This document shows, one piece after another, positions 51,793-64,000 of a stretch of DNA of 64,000 bases. The position numbers were made by a program, and so were the translations under genes. The stretch is taken from contig JAMXBD010001444.1 of assembly GCA_024138025.1 (NCBI GenBank), forward strand, positions 124,001 to 188,000, given 5' to 3'. Source of the DNA: Combretum micranthum (Eukaryota > Streptophyta > Magnoliopsida > Myrtales > Combretaceae). Positions within the stretch are counted from its first letter, which is position 1. Every line of letters starts with the position of its first letter. Below the pieces are notes generated by a model. That model saw only the letters and a program-made list of their open reading frames with translations. It was not told the origin of the DNA and did no database searches.

Positions 51793-54700
51793 ATATTATT
51801 TCTATTAAATTTTCTAACTCTATTTATTTTATTCATGTCATTTTTCCTGGTTTCGAAAGTTCCAACTTAAAATGGTCATAACTTGCTCATTTCAACTCAG
51901 AATTTCACATATGAGTAGTCATTTTCTACTATTTCAAAAGATCTATCTATTTCTAAGGTTATTTTTAACATTTAAGTTCATTTATGGGTTGGCATAGGAT
52001 GGTATAGAATGAGTCCAAACCATTCCAGCCCTTGATTCTTTTTAATTTTTTGGAAGTTTTGCTTCATTTGGACCTTCTAAGGTAAACGTAAAATATTCCC
52101 ATTTTTATGATTCATATAATAGTGATAATAAATCATATTACATGCACGGTCATAGTGATGTTCCAAAATAAAAGTTTTGTTAAACAATCTTTTATAGAAA
52201 GTAACGATGTTGAGTTTTATGAAAAAATATATTTTGACTTGTAATAAAAATTCTTTACCTTAAATTTTGCAAACATGTGATTAACAAAAAGCATGGTTCA
52301 ATATATACTTTGAAACCATAAAGGTCTTATATTTATTTCAAAAACATTATTAACAATTTATTTTATAAGACATGGGTTTTACTTATTGTTAACATAATAC
52401 TCTAAGTGTATTTCCTTTGAATTTTTCTTAAGTTTGCTTTTTAAATAAAATTTCAGTTCTTAGATTTGTAAATGTGAAACTCAATTAAAGAAAATCATGG
52501 TTTTATATCTATTTTGAATCCATAAATATTTCATTTTCATATTAAACTTCTTTTACTAATTATTTTCCAAAACATAAATTTCTATGTGTTTGTGGATAAA
52601 ATTTATTCTAAGTTATATCATCTTTAAAATGTTTTTAGTTTTGGCATATAAGAAAAATTAGGTAAATGACTTGTTCTAAATTTTAATTTTTAATAAAAAG
52701 GTCTGTACATGTATTGTAAATAAGATTTCTAAAAAATTTTACATAGTAAAGGATTATCAACATTTATATTTGATAAATTCATGGTGAAAGAATTTCTCAA
52801 GTATTGAAGATAATATTTTTGTAAAATATCTTGCATAATAAAGAATTATCAACATTTATTTTTTTTTGGGAAAAATCTATTTTAGCATAGTAACAACATC
52901 ATCTATAACCATATATGTGCATGAACTTAGAATAGCAAAAATATAATTGATAATCATGGAATTATACCAAGAACATAGAAATTAGAAATAGATAAAAAAG
53001 AACATAAAGATATTAAAATAAAATATGGGAGTCTCAGCTTATCATCAAAATTCCTTTGGACTTGAAATATTCCAATCACCATTTGTAATGAAATAAAACA
53101 AGCATAATAAAATAGAATATGGAAGTCTTAGATTCTTTTCAAAGCTTCTTGAGGCTTGAAAAGTTTCCAGTCTCATAAATAAAAATCAAGATAGATAATA
53201 AAGAAAGCATGGGAGTCTTAAATTATTGCCAAGACTCCCGAGACTTAAATTATTTCAATCTCCTTTGGACTTGATTATGGACAAGTCCAAGACTAGAAAT
53301 TAACTAGTCTTACGTCACTACAAGAAATTTTGGCTTTAGAGACAAAAAATTCTGTCTTTAAAAGTGAAAAATTTGTCTCTTAAGATTTTTTGAAATACCT
53401 TAAACTCTCACCTAGTTAATTATGAATGATTTAATTGAATTATAGAAAATAAATAGAAAAATTGAGATAATTAAATTAGTAACTAGGTTAAATGGAGATT
53501 AGTGATTTTAAATATTCTTTTTTTTATATTTATTCCTTTTTTAAATCGATTTGATAAATCAATCTATTTAATTTATTTTATAAAATTCTTTTTCTGAATA
53601 AACTCCTCTCGTATCTAATTCAAATTCTTAAATTCCTAACAAATATTTTTAAATGTTTAGTAAAGTTCTAAACCTTCAAATTTTAGTTAACTTTTATATT
53701 ACTAAATCTTTATAATTTTTGAAATCAAATACTTGTTTAAAAATATCAGTTTTAAACTCGAATCTAAATTAGATATCAATTTTTCATTTTTAAGCTTTTG
53801 AAATGTGTTTTTATAACAAGTCATAAATTTCTAATATATATATTCTCAAATTATTTTCTAATTATTTATGGTACTAAAAATAATTATCAGAAAGATTTAA
53901 ACTTAATACCTTATTTTATAAATATCCTTTAATCTTATCCTTTTATCCTTATCTCTCTCTCTCTCTCTTACAATTATGTGCTACCCCTTTTTCTCTTTTG
54001 TTTTCCATCGGTTTCTTCTTCTTTTCTTTTCTTCTTTTTCTTTCACTCTATTTTCAAAATCAAGCACACATCTCCATTAAAACAAGAATTAATAAGGAAT
54101 CAAGCTAGGAAAGAAGAATAGAGAGAAAAACAAGCTTGAAGTGTAAAGAGAACTCAAGAGTGTATGTATTCCTAAAGAAGATAAGTGTTATTTCTTTGTT
54201 ATCTTTGTTGTTTACTTTTGTAATTGGTAAATTGATATTGAAATAAGTTAAAAGTGTTGTTTATATATGTTTTTATTGGATTTATGGTTGATGGGAGTTG
54301 GGATTTTGATGAAGAAGATGATGAATAGAGAAGTTGGGGTTTATTGGAATGATTTGATGTTTGATGTATATGATGTGTAGAATTTGTGCTTTTAATATTG
54401 TTTGAAGTGTATAATATGTTATATGAAGTTTTTATGATATTTAAGTTGTAAATCCCGAAATTTTTGGATCCGAATTATAGTTTAACCCTAATCGGAAGTC
54501 AACCGGATTTCCAGAGTCAACCAAACCCTAGTTTACCGTAACCGCTTAAGTCCGGCATTGCCGTTTTCTCAAGCCCTAGAAAACGAAGTTGGAAAAATTA
54601 GCTATAATAGTTATAATAGTTATAGGTTTTATAAATATCTGTTTTTCAAAATTCGAGTGTCCTTTGAACCCGATCGGACATAGTTCTTGAAAAATGTGTC

Positions 54701-55131
54701 CGGAAACCGGAATAGGAAAAATATTCCGATATACCGTTAGACTCGTAAAAATATAAGATTTCGAAAAATATCAATTTCGTAATTTTTCGATAGCTAAAAA
54801 TATCAGATATCGTTTTTATACGTGTATTTTTTTACTACGGTATTAAATTGTCATGTCTACTTTTACATTACACTATTTTCTACTATCCTATACTATTCAC
54901 CTATCTCTACTTTTTCTTACAACCTACTCTTACAAACCATACACCTATTTCTTACACATTTTCATTTCCAATACAATTTCACATATTTCATTTCTTACTT
55001 TTAATTAACAAAATACAAAAAATTTTTTCCCTCCTCCCATGCATGAATTGGCGCCGGCCCCCTCTCTCTATCTCTCTAAATTGTTTTATTTTCAAAATAT
55101 TTAATTAACACAATTTATCTCCCAAATTTTC

Positions 55132-55139
55132 TATAAATA
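55132..55139 (+). promoter_or_regulatory. TATA box in LTR1 copy D
   Basis: CTATAAATACCCC, identical over 13 bases to copy C; the leader donor AG/GTAAGG follows about 100 nt downstream. Confidence 0.65.
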
Positions 55140-56502
55140 CCCCTTTTCTTCTCTAAAGTTACTCTACAAAAATTTCTCTCCAATTTCTCTCAATATTCTT
55201 TCAAGAAGTCTCCTTAGTTTAGCTTCCTTTAGGTAAGGAATTTCTAGAATTCTTCATGTTCATCTACTTAGTATGAGCTTAGTGTGTGTTTCTAAAACCA
55301 TGAAGGTTAAGAAAGCAACATTAGGTTCATGCTTTGTTTTTGTTCATAACATGATTCCTCTATGTTCTTTTATGTTCTTTTATGTTCTTTACTATCTAAT
55401 ATATCTATATAAACTATATATATTATTTAGAGCATATAAGCTCATTGTCTTACAATTTATTTATCTGTCATGCAATTTATTTACTTCATTGCAATTTATT
55501 TAATTTCAAGTTGATTTTAAGACTAGTCATTCTAGTCTTAGACTTGTCCTCATCAAGTCAAAACAATTTCTCTTTCTTTTCTTTTCGGGACTAGTTTTTT
55601 CTTAGTCCCGGGGTACCTTGATGAAGCTAAGGTCCCAATACATGATTTACTTTATTACTTAAGCTTTCAAGTTATTATGTTCCTTTATATTTCTATAGTT
55701 TATGATTCATATTCATGCATGAACATAATGTTTTTGTCTCAACAAAAATAAATGAAGAAGTATTTTCTCAAACTAAAAGTTCTTTCTTAAATAAATATAG
55801 AGAATGGATTTCTTAAAAACCCATGAACATGCATGGGAATAATTTTTCTTACATAAACAAAGGGTTTTTATCTTTCATCAAGAAGTAGAAATTCTTTTGG
55901 AATCATTACAAGAAATAAAAATTGTTTTTACTACTTTTTGAATCCAAGTTTTGAAAATAAACCACACCTAAGAATTTAAAGAAAGATTAAATTTAGAAAA
56001 AGAATGTTCATCTCAATAAACTCAAGATCTTTCAAAAGTAAAATAAATATTCAATAGAATCTCAAGTTCAAAGTCTTTTAAAACCTTACTTTTTATAAGT
56101 TGAGACAACTTCATTTACTTCATACATTTGTTATGAGTCATTACAAATTTATATTATATATATACCTTTCAAAAGTTTACAAAATAATTGAAATATTTAT
56201 CTTTTCAAATGAGCTTTGTTTGAAGGAAAACAAGTGTTTGTAAATTCGTGGCAAATCTGGTCGCTACATTTTCGGAACCCAAACGACTTAGTTTTATGGA
56301 AATAAGCTTAGAAATGCGTAGATCTTTTCGAGTAGGTAGAAAACGATATATTATACGCGAAATTCCGAGTTAAAATGAGCAAGTTATGGCCATTTTAAGT
56401 TGAAATTTCCCCTTTACGATTTTACCACGACTTTAAGGAAAGTTTAGAATCTTCAAGAATAGAATTTCATGAATACTCATTTTGGGTATTCTTCTTTATT
56501 AG

Positions 56503-56600
56503 ATAATCACGAGGAAGATTGTTCGTATCCGAGGATTACTACGATTAAGTGGAAATTCCGAACGACTCATCCATTTCAAGAAAGGTGTCATCATGGCTGA
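56503..56600 (+). other. Putative leader mini-exon in LTR1 copy D
   Basis: Acceptor TTCTTTATTAG, 98 nt, ending ATGGCTGA followed by GTGAGT; the next acceptor TTCTCAG precedes 57276. Confidence 0.45.
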
Positions 56601-57366
56601 GTGAGTTACTTCCCGTTTTTCTCATACTCTCAATTGTGCTTGTAAAATTTAGTTGCACTAGAATTTAGGCAAATCAAAAAGGAAGTGTATGATAATATGT
56701 TGAAAGAATACTAAGTATATCGAAACTCGATTTGTTTATAATAAAGTTGTATGTGCATTAATATCTTGAAGTGTTTGAAATTGGTTGATCACTTGAGAAG
56801 TTAAATATAACTACTAGACTTTAATTAAAGAAATTATTCATGCACTTCATATGTTGAGTCACATTGTATTTACTACTATACAATTGGTGGAACAAGTGTA
56901 TAATAGTGGTGGTAGACATAACCGGTATATCATGTAAGTGGCGAGTAGGAGCCAGTAAGAACTACTTAAAATTAGTGGCTAGTAGGGGCCTGTAATAAAC
57001 TACAAGTTTTTGATGGCGTATAGGAGCCGGTAAGATCTATAAAAGTGTTTTTAAAAGTTGTGGCTGTAATTGGCCTGAATACCCAACCCCGAATGAAGGG
57101 CGTAATTCATTCAACATATGATTCTCAGAAAGTTATATGTCTTGTATGCTCACGTGATTGCTGCATTTCATATGTTTGAGTAATAAACTTGATTGATAAT
57201 TTTCTTCGAGTATGAATTTTGGGATTTACTCACTAAGCCCATAAGCTTACACCCTATAGATATTTGTATTCTCAGGAAACTATTTTTGTGCCCGAGGTCC
57301 CCGTATCCATGTAAGTTTTATATATTGAAGCTTTTGGAGGAAATCTACTCGAAGACTTAGATTAGA

Positions 57367-60019
57367 TGAAATAACCATGAAATTCCCATTTATATTTATA
57401 TGTGTGTTAATAAATTTATACATACTTTTGATATGTATTTAATATGATATTTTTTTTTTTCTTGATGAATTATGTGTTTTATTATTATGTTAAAATATTG
57501 AAATATTCTAGAATTTATTAATATTTAGTTCATAAAATTTTAATTGTATTCATATGTGTAATTTATGATTTGAATGTGTTGAATTAAGTGGAGGAATACA
57601 TGTAACTAAGTCCTTATGTAGCAGAATTTTTAGGCAAAAAAAATAAAAAAATAAAAAATAAAAAAATAAAAATAAAGCTATTAAACACTCATTAAGGCCT
57701 TAAGACAATGTCATTAAGTAACAAAAGGTTAAGTCATTAATTGCCTTAATTACAAATGCCTTAAAAGTCAAACAAGTAGATAATATCTACTCTTCAAACT
57801 TAAATTTTCGGGCAAAATTTCAGATCTTAGCCAAACCATTTCTCCAAGCTTCAAAACACCTCTTAGCCCTCTCAAAAGCTCCTCCAAGGTGGTATAAGAT
57901 TAAGCCCTTCATTTTCCATCACTTTTACCACCAAAAGATTGCTAGAGGACCATTAAACTAAAGCCTAAGTTCTATTGGTGAGTTTGTCTTTCATGTCTTA
58001 ATCTTATGCATATATGTGATTTCTTGATAATAGGGTGCTTATGCTAAATATGAGAAATGATGTGTTCTATATGTTAATGGTAGTTTAAGTAGTATATTAA
58101 GGATACAAGAACTTATAGTATATGTTTTATGTGTAGCAAGAAGTATGGGTGTTGTTGAATTTGGGAAGAAGATGATGAATAGTGTGTTGAGATGAGTTTG
58201 ATTGTGTTAGATTTGTATTTGAGTTGGAAAAGAAGTTGAAAATATGATTAAAGAAGTTTTGAAAGTGCAAAAATGGGATTTAAGAAGTTAGTTTTCAAAA
58301 ATTCGTAACTTGGAAAAAAAGCATTTCTGGAATCGACAGGGCGTGTCTTTATGTGTTGTCAATCGACAGAGGAAATCGACAGGCCGTGTCGCCAGGCCGT
58401 GTACCTTACTGCCCACTTTTTCCAGCCCGACGAGTTTTTGTATTTCAGTCATAACTTTTTCACCCGATCTCTGATTGAGGTGATTCAAGTTGCGTTGGAA
58501 AGATAAAAAAGAGATCTACAACTTTTATATTTTAAGTTTTGACAAATTTTAAACTTAACAATGCTTAAATTTTGATTCTTTCCCAATGCTACTCTTTCCA
58601 AAACAATGTTAAAAGCTTATATTGGTTTACTAAATGTGTTTCAACTTATGAAATGAATCTTTTTGAGTTAAAATGAAATAAATTAATGATATTTGATATG
58701 TAATGACGATCGAGTAATATAATTAAGCATGATTTAAGGATTTTATATGATTTAATAAATTATTGATTATCTTTACTTGTTTTAGGATCTCGTGATAACT
58801 TATTTGAATGTATTTGTATGGTTATGTATGATTAGTTGAAATGAGTTTAAACTAAGTGTGAATTGTGATAATTCTTGTTGAACAGTTATTGATCCTCGCT
58901 TGGCCACCTCATTAATTCCAAGCTAATACAGGTACGCAGTAACTTGCTTGTATGCTTGTTAGGATAGGCATACTTAAATTTGATATAAGTTCTAATGACT
59001 TAAGTATTGCTTGAATTGCTTGTGTTTTCACCGTTAAATCCGGTCGAGGAGCGGTAACTTATCATGATGCAATGATAGGTTAGTGTAGACGCTTAGGCCA
59101 ATAGTCATGATGCAATGACTAGGCTCGGCGGATAATCGATAGGAATGTATAACTGAGCAACATTTACTTACTCTTGAGAGGAAATAATATAATCTAATTC
59201 AATGTTTATGGGAGCATGTGAATTGCTTTATATTATGGATTGAGTTAAGTGAAGCTGAGTAACAGCTATATAACCTGGATGAGATATTATTTGCAATATA
59301 ACGTTATCTAGGAGATATAGGTATTGGGCTACCTATATCAACCCCCTGAGCGTTGTGAGCATTACTTAGGACCCTAGATATCCTCAGCTTGTCCCGGAGT
59401 TTAAATACTCCAGTGTTGATTTGTTTAAGAAATATTAAAGAAAGATAATGAAGCAATTGTTTTTGCATTGCATTAGTATAGGTGTGTATGGCTTCGCTTT
59501 TGTTTGTGTTGCTGTGTACTGGGCCTCTGGCTCACTTTTGCTATTTTCAGGTGTTGATGATGATTGTTATGATGATATGGGATTCGGGTCAGATTGGGAG
59601 AAGTTCATGGACGAGTGGGATGAGTAGGACCCTGTGGCGAGAAGTTTTTGAAGAAAGTTTTATTTCATGTGTTCATTTAACAAATGTATTTTGTATTTTG
59701 GAATAGAGGCTTGTTAGTTAAGCCTGGGTTGTATTAAAAGACGTAAAGTCTATTTTCTTCATTTTGTAAGACTTATGTATATTTTGTTGTGTCCTATGCT
59801 GGACAAAGGATGTAAATATTTCCTTAAACTATTTTATGTAAATAGATTACTTAAGTGAGTAATCCTTTGTCAAAGCTTTTATAACAAGTTTTAGTAGTTT
59901 TAAACAAACAATTCACATAACTGTAGATTAGGACAACCTTCCATATAATACGAAAGTATTATATGTGGTTGGAGACTTAACTTGCTAAGTCTTAAGGATT
60001 AGCAGGTCGGGTCTTTACA
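57367..60019 (+). mobile_element. Solo LTR of family LTR2 (copy D), innermost insertion
   Basis: Starts TGAAATAACCATGAAATTCC and ends GCAGGTCGGGTCTTTACA. A perfect 5-bp duplication TTAGA lies at 57362-57366 and 60020-60024. It is 2653 bp, about 1 kb shorter than copies B and C, so it is a deleted or shorter subfamily. It includes an A-rich AAAATAAAA tract (about 57633-57675), palindromic GACAGGCCGTGTCG units (about 58375-58400) and TATTTTCAGGTGTTGATGATG (about 59544). As the deepest insertion it is younger than every element it interrupts. Confidence 0.9.
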
Positions 60020-63000
60020 TTAGAATTCCTTTGAAATCTTTAATGTAGTATTTGGATGTTGTAAAAATTATCACGATCCTTGGGATTAGCGGAGGTATGC
60101 CCCTAAGAAGTTATGTAACAGACTTTTGATTATTAATGATATGATATACTTTATTTCTAGATTCTTGTATGTTTATCTTTACTTGCTTAAACTATGCTTC
60201 CCAAAAGCGTCTCCTATTACCGTGTTAGACGCTTACATATAATACTAAGGCTTTCGCGTGACTAAGGTAGCCATTCTTAAGCCTTGATATTATAGTGGCG
60301 TGCTGCCACGTTTAAGGTACCCTTCGGGGCGTGACATAAGTTGTATTAGAATATGTAAAAATCGATATATTGTGTAAAGGAAACATGGAAAATGTGTGGA
60401 TTGCTTTCAAAAAATTTTCCCATATCAGTCTTACCTAGTGCACTGGCACGCACAAACTTATGCTGATCAAAATAGGCTATTGGATCACTTTTTTAACCTC
60501 TTCCTACTCGTACACTGGCGTGTATATGGTTATGTAGGTCATAAAACCTTGAAAAAATCCTCTCGGGTCATTTTTTAGTGCCCTACACGGCCTCGAGCAC
60601 AGCATTACTAGGTTGTGTATTTCCCCTATTTCCTAGCTTGATCGTATTTTGGCCATAGCGTTTTCATCTGACCTCAAATTGAGGTGATTGAAGTTGTGAT
60701 GGAAAGCTTAAAAAGAGATCTGAAACTTTAATATTTTGAGTTTTTACAAATTGTAAAAGTATCGATGCTTAAATTTTAGTTCTTTCCAGCTATTGTGTTT
60801 TTCAAACTAAGTCAAAAACTTATGTTTTGCTTGTTAAATGTGTTTTTTCCTAGGAAATGGATCTTTTTGAGCTAAAATGAGATAGATAAGTAATATTTAA
60901 TGTGTTATGTAAGTTAATTGATGTAACTAAACATGGGTTAAGTAGATTTATAGATTTAACAAATAATTAGATTAAATCTAAAAGTTAGTTATAAAATGAA
61001 CTTAGTTAACAAACCTCGGTCCAACTTGACTAAATGAACTTGAATGAATTAAAATGGATTAGATTGTTTAACTTTGATGAATTTGGCTAGGTTTAAACTA
61101 ACTTAGGATTAAGTAACATGAATCTTAGATATATAATGAATTAGTAATTAATCTAAGTTCAAATTGGCTTAATGAACCTCACTAAGCTAAAAAGAGTTAT
61201 ATTGTCTAAGTTTAATCAACTTGACTTAGTAAATGACTTAAATAAATAACTCTAATCAATTTGGCTAGCATTTAGTTAAAAGAGTTAATGGTTACTAATT
61301 GGTTTAAGTTAATGAGATAGGATAAACTTAGATTAACATGGTGAATATGTTGTTTCAAATGTGTGTTTACTTGGAAAAATGAATGTTTTTGGTTTATGAA
61401 TTCTTTGTTGATGCTTTTGTAATAAAACACTATAAACAAAGAGAAAAAGAAATACTTTGATAGACAAAGGAGAACTGTCCATATTTTAGCAGGGCGATAT
61501 TCGCAGCCATAGCGGGGTTCCTATTTAGTGTCTGCTCAAATAGGATTTTAATACAAGTTGATATAAGTAGATAAATGATTTATAGCTTAAGTTCTTATAA
61601 GAATTCGATTTCTCGAAATAGATATTTGAATCTGATTTGTGGATTCTCCTGGGTTATCTTCTGATTCGTTTTATTTGTGGGCATCATCTAAGGATACGTA
61701 GTAACTTGCATGGTGATTATTAGGACAGCCATCTTAAATGGAATAAGAACTTAAACTTAGCCTAATAATTGTTTGAATTAGTTGTCTATTCCGCCGTTTA
61801 AATCCATTTCTGACCTGAGATGGGAATTCGGTATCTAGTCCGAGGAGCAACACCTTGCTCAGATTAGAGGCACGGTAGTTTTAGGTGCTTAGGCTACCCC
61901 TATCATTGACATATGACTTTCATAAGTGGTACGACGGATAGTCGATGAGGTAATTGGTATTGGCGTAACATTTACTTAAACTTGGAGGGAAATCCCATGG
62001 TTTAGTTCAACGTTTATGGGAATGATGAACTATATTCATGTTGTAGACTGAGTTTAAGTAGAGTCGGGTAACGGCTGAGAACCCTAGATGAGACTATTAT
62101 TTATCATTTTCAAATATATCATCTAGGAGATATAAGTATCCGGACTGCTTATATCAACCCCTAAGCGTCGTGATCGTTACTTAGGTTCCCTCGCGATCCT
62201 ATTTTCCGGAGTTTGAATTCTCCCGTACTGATTGTTTATTTAAAAAAAAAACAAAGATAATAACTTGTTGCTTGTTGCGTTGCATTTAGCTAAGTTCATA
62301 TGCCACATCACTTGTGAGTGCATTACTATGTATTAGGCTTCGACTCATTATTGTTGCTCTTTTTACATGTGTTATTATTGATGAAGATGGTGATGATGAG
62401 ATGCTGGGGATAATATTGCTGTTGTTGAGTTGTTATGGTTGAAGTTGATGCGTAGTCGATGATGATGCTTGTTTTGGGTTTTTAGGCGATCCAAAAGACC
62501 TATGAGAATAAGTGAAGTGGGCTAGGCAGTTGAATGTCTGTATTTTTTTTATTTTGATTTATTTAGTAAGAACTGGATTTATTTACATAATTATAATTCT
62601 TTCAATGGGGCTTGTTAATGCCTATATGTTTTGTAAATGATAATATACCCCTAATAGTGGATTATAAAGTGTTTTTCCCAAAGTTTTGTTTCTTAGAAAA
62701 TTAATTTGCTCTGTAGGGAGTAAAGTTTTATAAATGATTTTAATAAATTGTTTTCTGCTGCTAAATCCAATTGTTGCCAGAATCTAACTAAATGATTTCA
62801 TAATCTAAAAATAAGTAACAATGTTCAACATAAACAAAAATCTTTTAAAGGAGGTATGAGCGTGTAATACTTTAGAGTATTATACGTTGCGGTAGAGCAT
62901 TAAGTTATTTAATTAATCGAATTAAATTTTTAAGGCGTTACACTTTTAGAGATGGATTTTCCATCGTAAATTTCTATCTTAAAATCATCGTCACTAATTC

Positions 63001-63170
63001 TTTTAGAGATAAATTTGTTATCCATCGCAAATTTGCATCGAAATTTTTTCGCAAATCTATCTCTTATTTAGTATTAGTTATTATTAAATACCCAATTAGT
63101 AAATAATAAATAAAATTATTCCATCACAAATTTATCTCTAATTCTAAGATAAATTATAAAAAAAAAAAAT

Positions 63171-64000
63171 CATATTTGCTTTCCCAAGAGGTCACTCATC
63201 ATTAAATGCTACATATTATGCACACTTAACATTAAAATTATCACAAGTACTAAACCGATGAACTAATTCATATCTTCATAAATAAAGCTTAACTACTATT
63301 TATTTAAGAGATATCACAATTTACAATATTATAACTATAAAACATTTTACATATCTTTTATAATTTCAATTTGCCTATTTGTTAAGAATTTTTCATTAAT
63401 ATTTTATTAAAATATAATATAATATTTATATATACTAAGTTTACATTTTATAATAATTATTTTAAATTAAATATTTATCATAAATATGTAGTATTTTTTT
63501 AGTGGTATATTATCATTTTTTTGCCAAATATGATGTATACATAAATAATATGATGGTATATATCATAATTATACTTTTTATATTAATTATTTTATATTTT
63601 ATATTAACTTGATAAATTATGTATTTTTAAGTAATGCGTTTATTTTTTGCACTTAATAAATTATGTAAAACTTATAAATATATAAATTTATTAGATATAC
63701 ATAAAAAATTTACTATAAACAATATAAAAATATTTTTTTAATAATATATATTAATAAAATAATAGATATCAATTTAAATATATTTAGATTAAATTATTTA
63801 TTTTATATTATACATTGTATTATTTAAATATTCTATATTTTTAAATAGGATATAATTTTTTTTGGCAAATATTTTATTACATTTTAAATAATATAGTATG
63901 TAAGTATAAATTATGTAAGATATATATAACAATTTTTTATACATTTAATAACTTATGAATAATTACAATAAAAGCATTATAAATAATATGAATATATATA
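63171..64000. other. Extremely AT-rich tail
   Basis: Mostly TATA/TTAA low complexity. No gene or element end recognised; may be the interior or right flank of the CACTA element. Confidence 0.35.

Larger units (their letters stand above)
46925..53315 (-). mobile_element. LTR of family LTR1 (copy E), minus strand, split by LTR2 and by a CACTA element
   Basis: Begins TGTCATAGCTCGAAGGGTAC, the complement of the LTR1 end with CpG-type decay (CACG to CATAG). LTR1 landmarks follow in minus order: the GCTTAGTGAGATTTT block (about 47397), mini-exon 48032-48098, a TCATAACTTGCTCATTTCAA block (about 51875), and the AAGTCCAAGACTAG...ACTAGTC block (53282-53312) that in copies C and D lies downstream of the leader donor. 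It is broken at 53315 by the CACTA start, so its 5' part lies beyond the window. Whether it is solo cannot be told. Confidence 0.8.
54447..60336 (+). mobile_element. Solo LTR of family LTR1 (copy D), split by LTR2 copy D
   Basis: Starts TGTAAATCCCGAAATTTTTG and ends GGTACCCTTCGGGGCGTGACA. A perfect 5-bp duplication TAAGT lies at 54442-54446 and 60337-60341. Without the nested LTR2 it is 3232 bp, shorter than other LTR1 copies mainly in the U3 and first putative intron. Carries TATA box, leader donor (55233), mini-exon and acceptor 2 (before 57276). It lies in LTR2 copy C. Confidence 0.9.
53391..62942 (+). mobile_element. Solo LTR of family LTR2 (copy C), split by LTR1 copy D
   Basis: Starts TGAAATACCTTAAACTCTCACC and ends AATTTTTAAGGCGTTACA. 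Without the inner LTR1 and one TAAGT it is 3657 bp. Flanks are TTTTT (53386-53390) and CTTTT (62943-62947), a 4/5 match. The right part has LTR2 landmarks: CACTGGCACGC units (about 60437), TTGAGGTGATTGAAG (about 60682), GTACGACGGATAGTCGATG (about 61927) and a GATGATGATG tract (about 62385-62470). Confidence 0.85.
53316..63170 (+). mobile_element. CACTA (En/Spm-type) transposon, left end and subterminal parts; right end not found
   Basis: CACTACAAGAAATTTTGGC at 53316 is the standard plant CACTA terminus. It is followed by TTTAGAGACAAAA/GTCTCTTAA subterminal repeats up to 53390. After the nested LTR2 the motif resumes at 62943: CTTTTAGAGATGGATTTTCC, CCATCGTAAATTT, TTAGAGATAAATTTG, CAAATTTATCTC. 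The bases before the terminus are CGT, expected to be the 3-bp duplication. No TTTCTTGTAGTG is present up to 64000, so the right end lies outside or is lost. No transposase recognised; the end coordinate marks the last visible subterminal motif. Confidence 0.75.

Noticed and set aside
57617..60019. First-pass left boundary TGTAGCAGAATTTTTAGGC for the innermost LTR2
   Set aside because: No target duplication fits. Moving the start to TGAAATAACC at 57367 gives a perfect TTAGA duplication and agrees with other LTR2 starts.

Overview
The window looks like gene-poor, AT-rich chromosomal DNA of an angiosperm, probably a eudicot with a moderately large genome. It holds Ty3/gypsy LTRs several kilobases long with 5-bp target duplications, a CACTA terminus, a TRIM element primed by initiator-Met tRNA, several small foldback/MITE-like elements, and one intron-containing gene with GT-AG splice sites. 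No prokaryotic features, tRNA, rRNA or CRISPR were seen.

Layout. 1-17975: the right part of a decayed Ty3/gypsy element (5' LTR lies off the window) with a broken gag, remnants of RT and RNase H, and a 4.16-kb 3' LTR (family 'LTR1': TGTAA.CCC...GGGGCGTGACA). Its gag/pol is split by two LTR1 solo LTRs (783-6993 plus; 8106-12351 minus), the first carrying a 1.3-kb DNA transposon. 17976-40027: mostly non-coding, with a minus-strand solo LTR of a second family ('LTR2': TGAAATA...TTACA, 19607-23112), a TRIM (23864-24190), an old Athila/Tat-like LTR (33.3-35.0 kb), foldback elements, a hAT-like element and a tandem duplication. 40028-41775: the only convincing host gene, a five-coding-exon atypical short-chain dehydrogenase/reductase (SDR) on the minus strand, with a (CT)n tract upstream. 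42471-46924: a MITE, a foldback and unassigned repeat-like DNA. 46925-64000: a five-level nest. LTR1(-) from 46925 is split by LTR2(-) 48137-51792 and by a CACTA element from 53316; the CACTA holds LTR2(+) 53391-62942, which holds LTR1(+) 54447-60336, which holds LTR2(+) 57367-60019.

How it fits together: nearly all the DNA is retrotransposon, mostly in solo-LTR form, so unequal recombination has removed almost every internal domain. The most unusual signal is inside LTR1. Copies keep a TATA box and leader donor (where present), a 67-98 nt mini-exon ending ATG-NNN-GA before GTGAGT, and a late CAG acceptor, suggesting an intron-bearing leader inside the LTR. Family and boundary calls come from reading the sequence by eye (termini, target duplications, cross-copy comparison); no database search was run.
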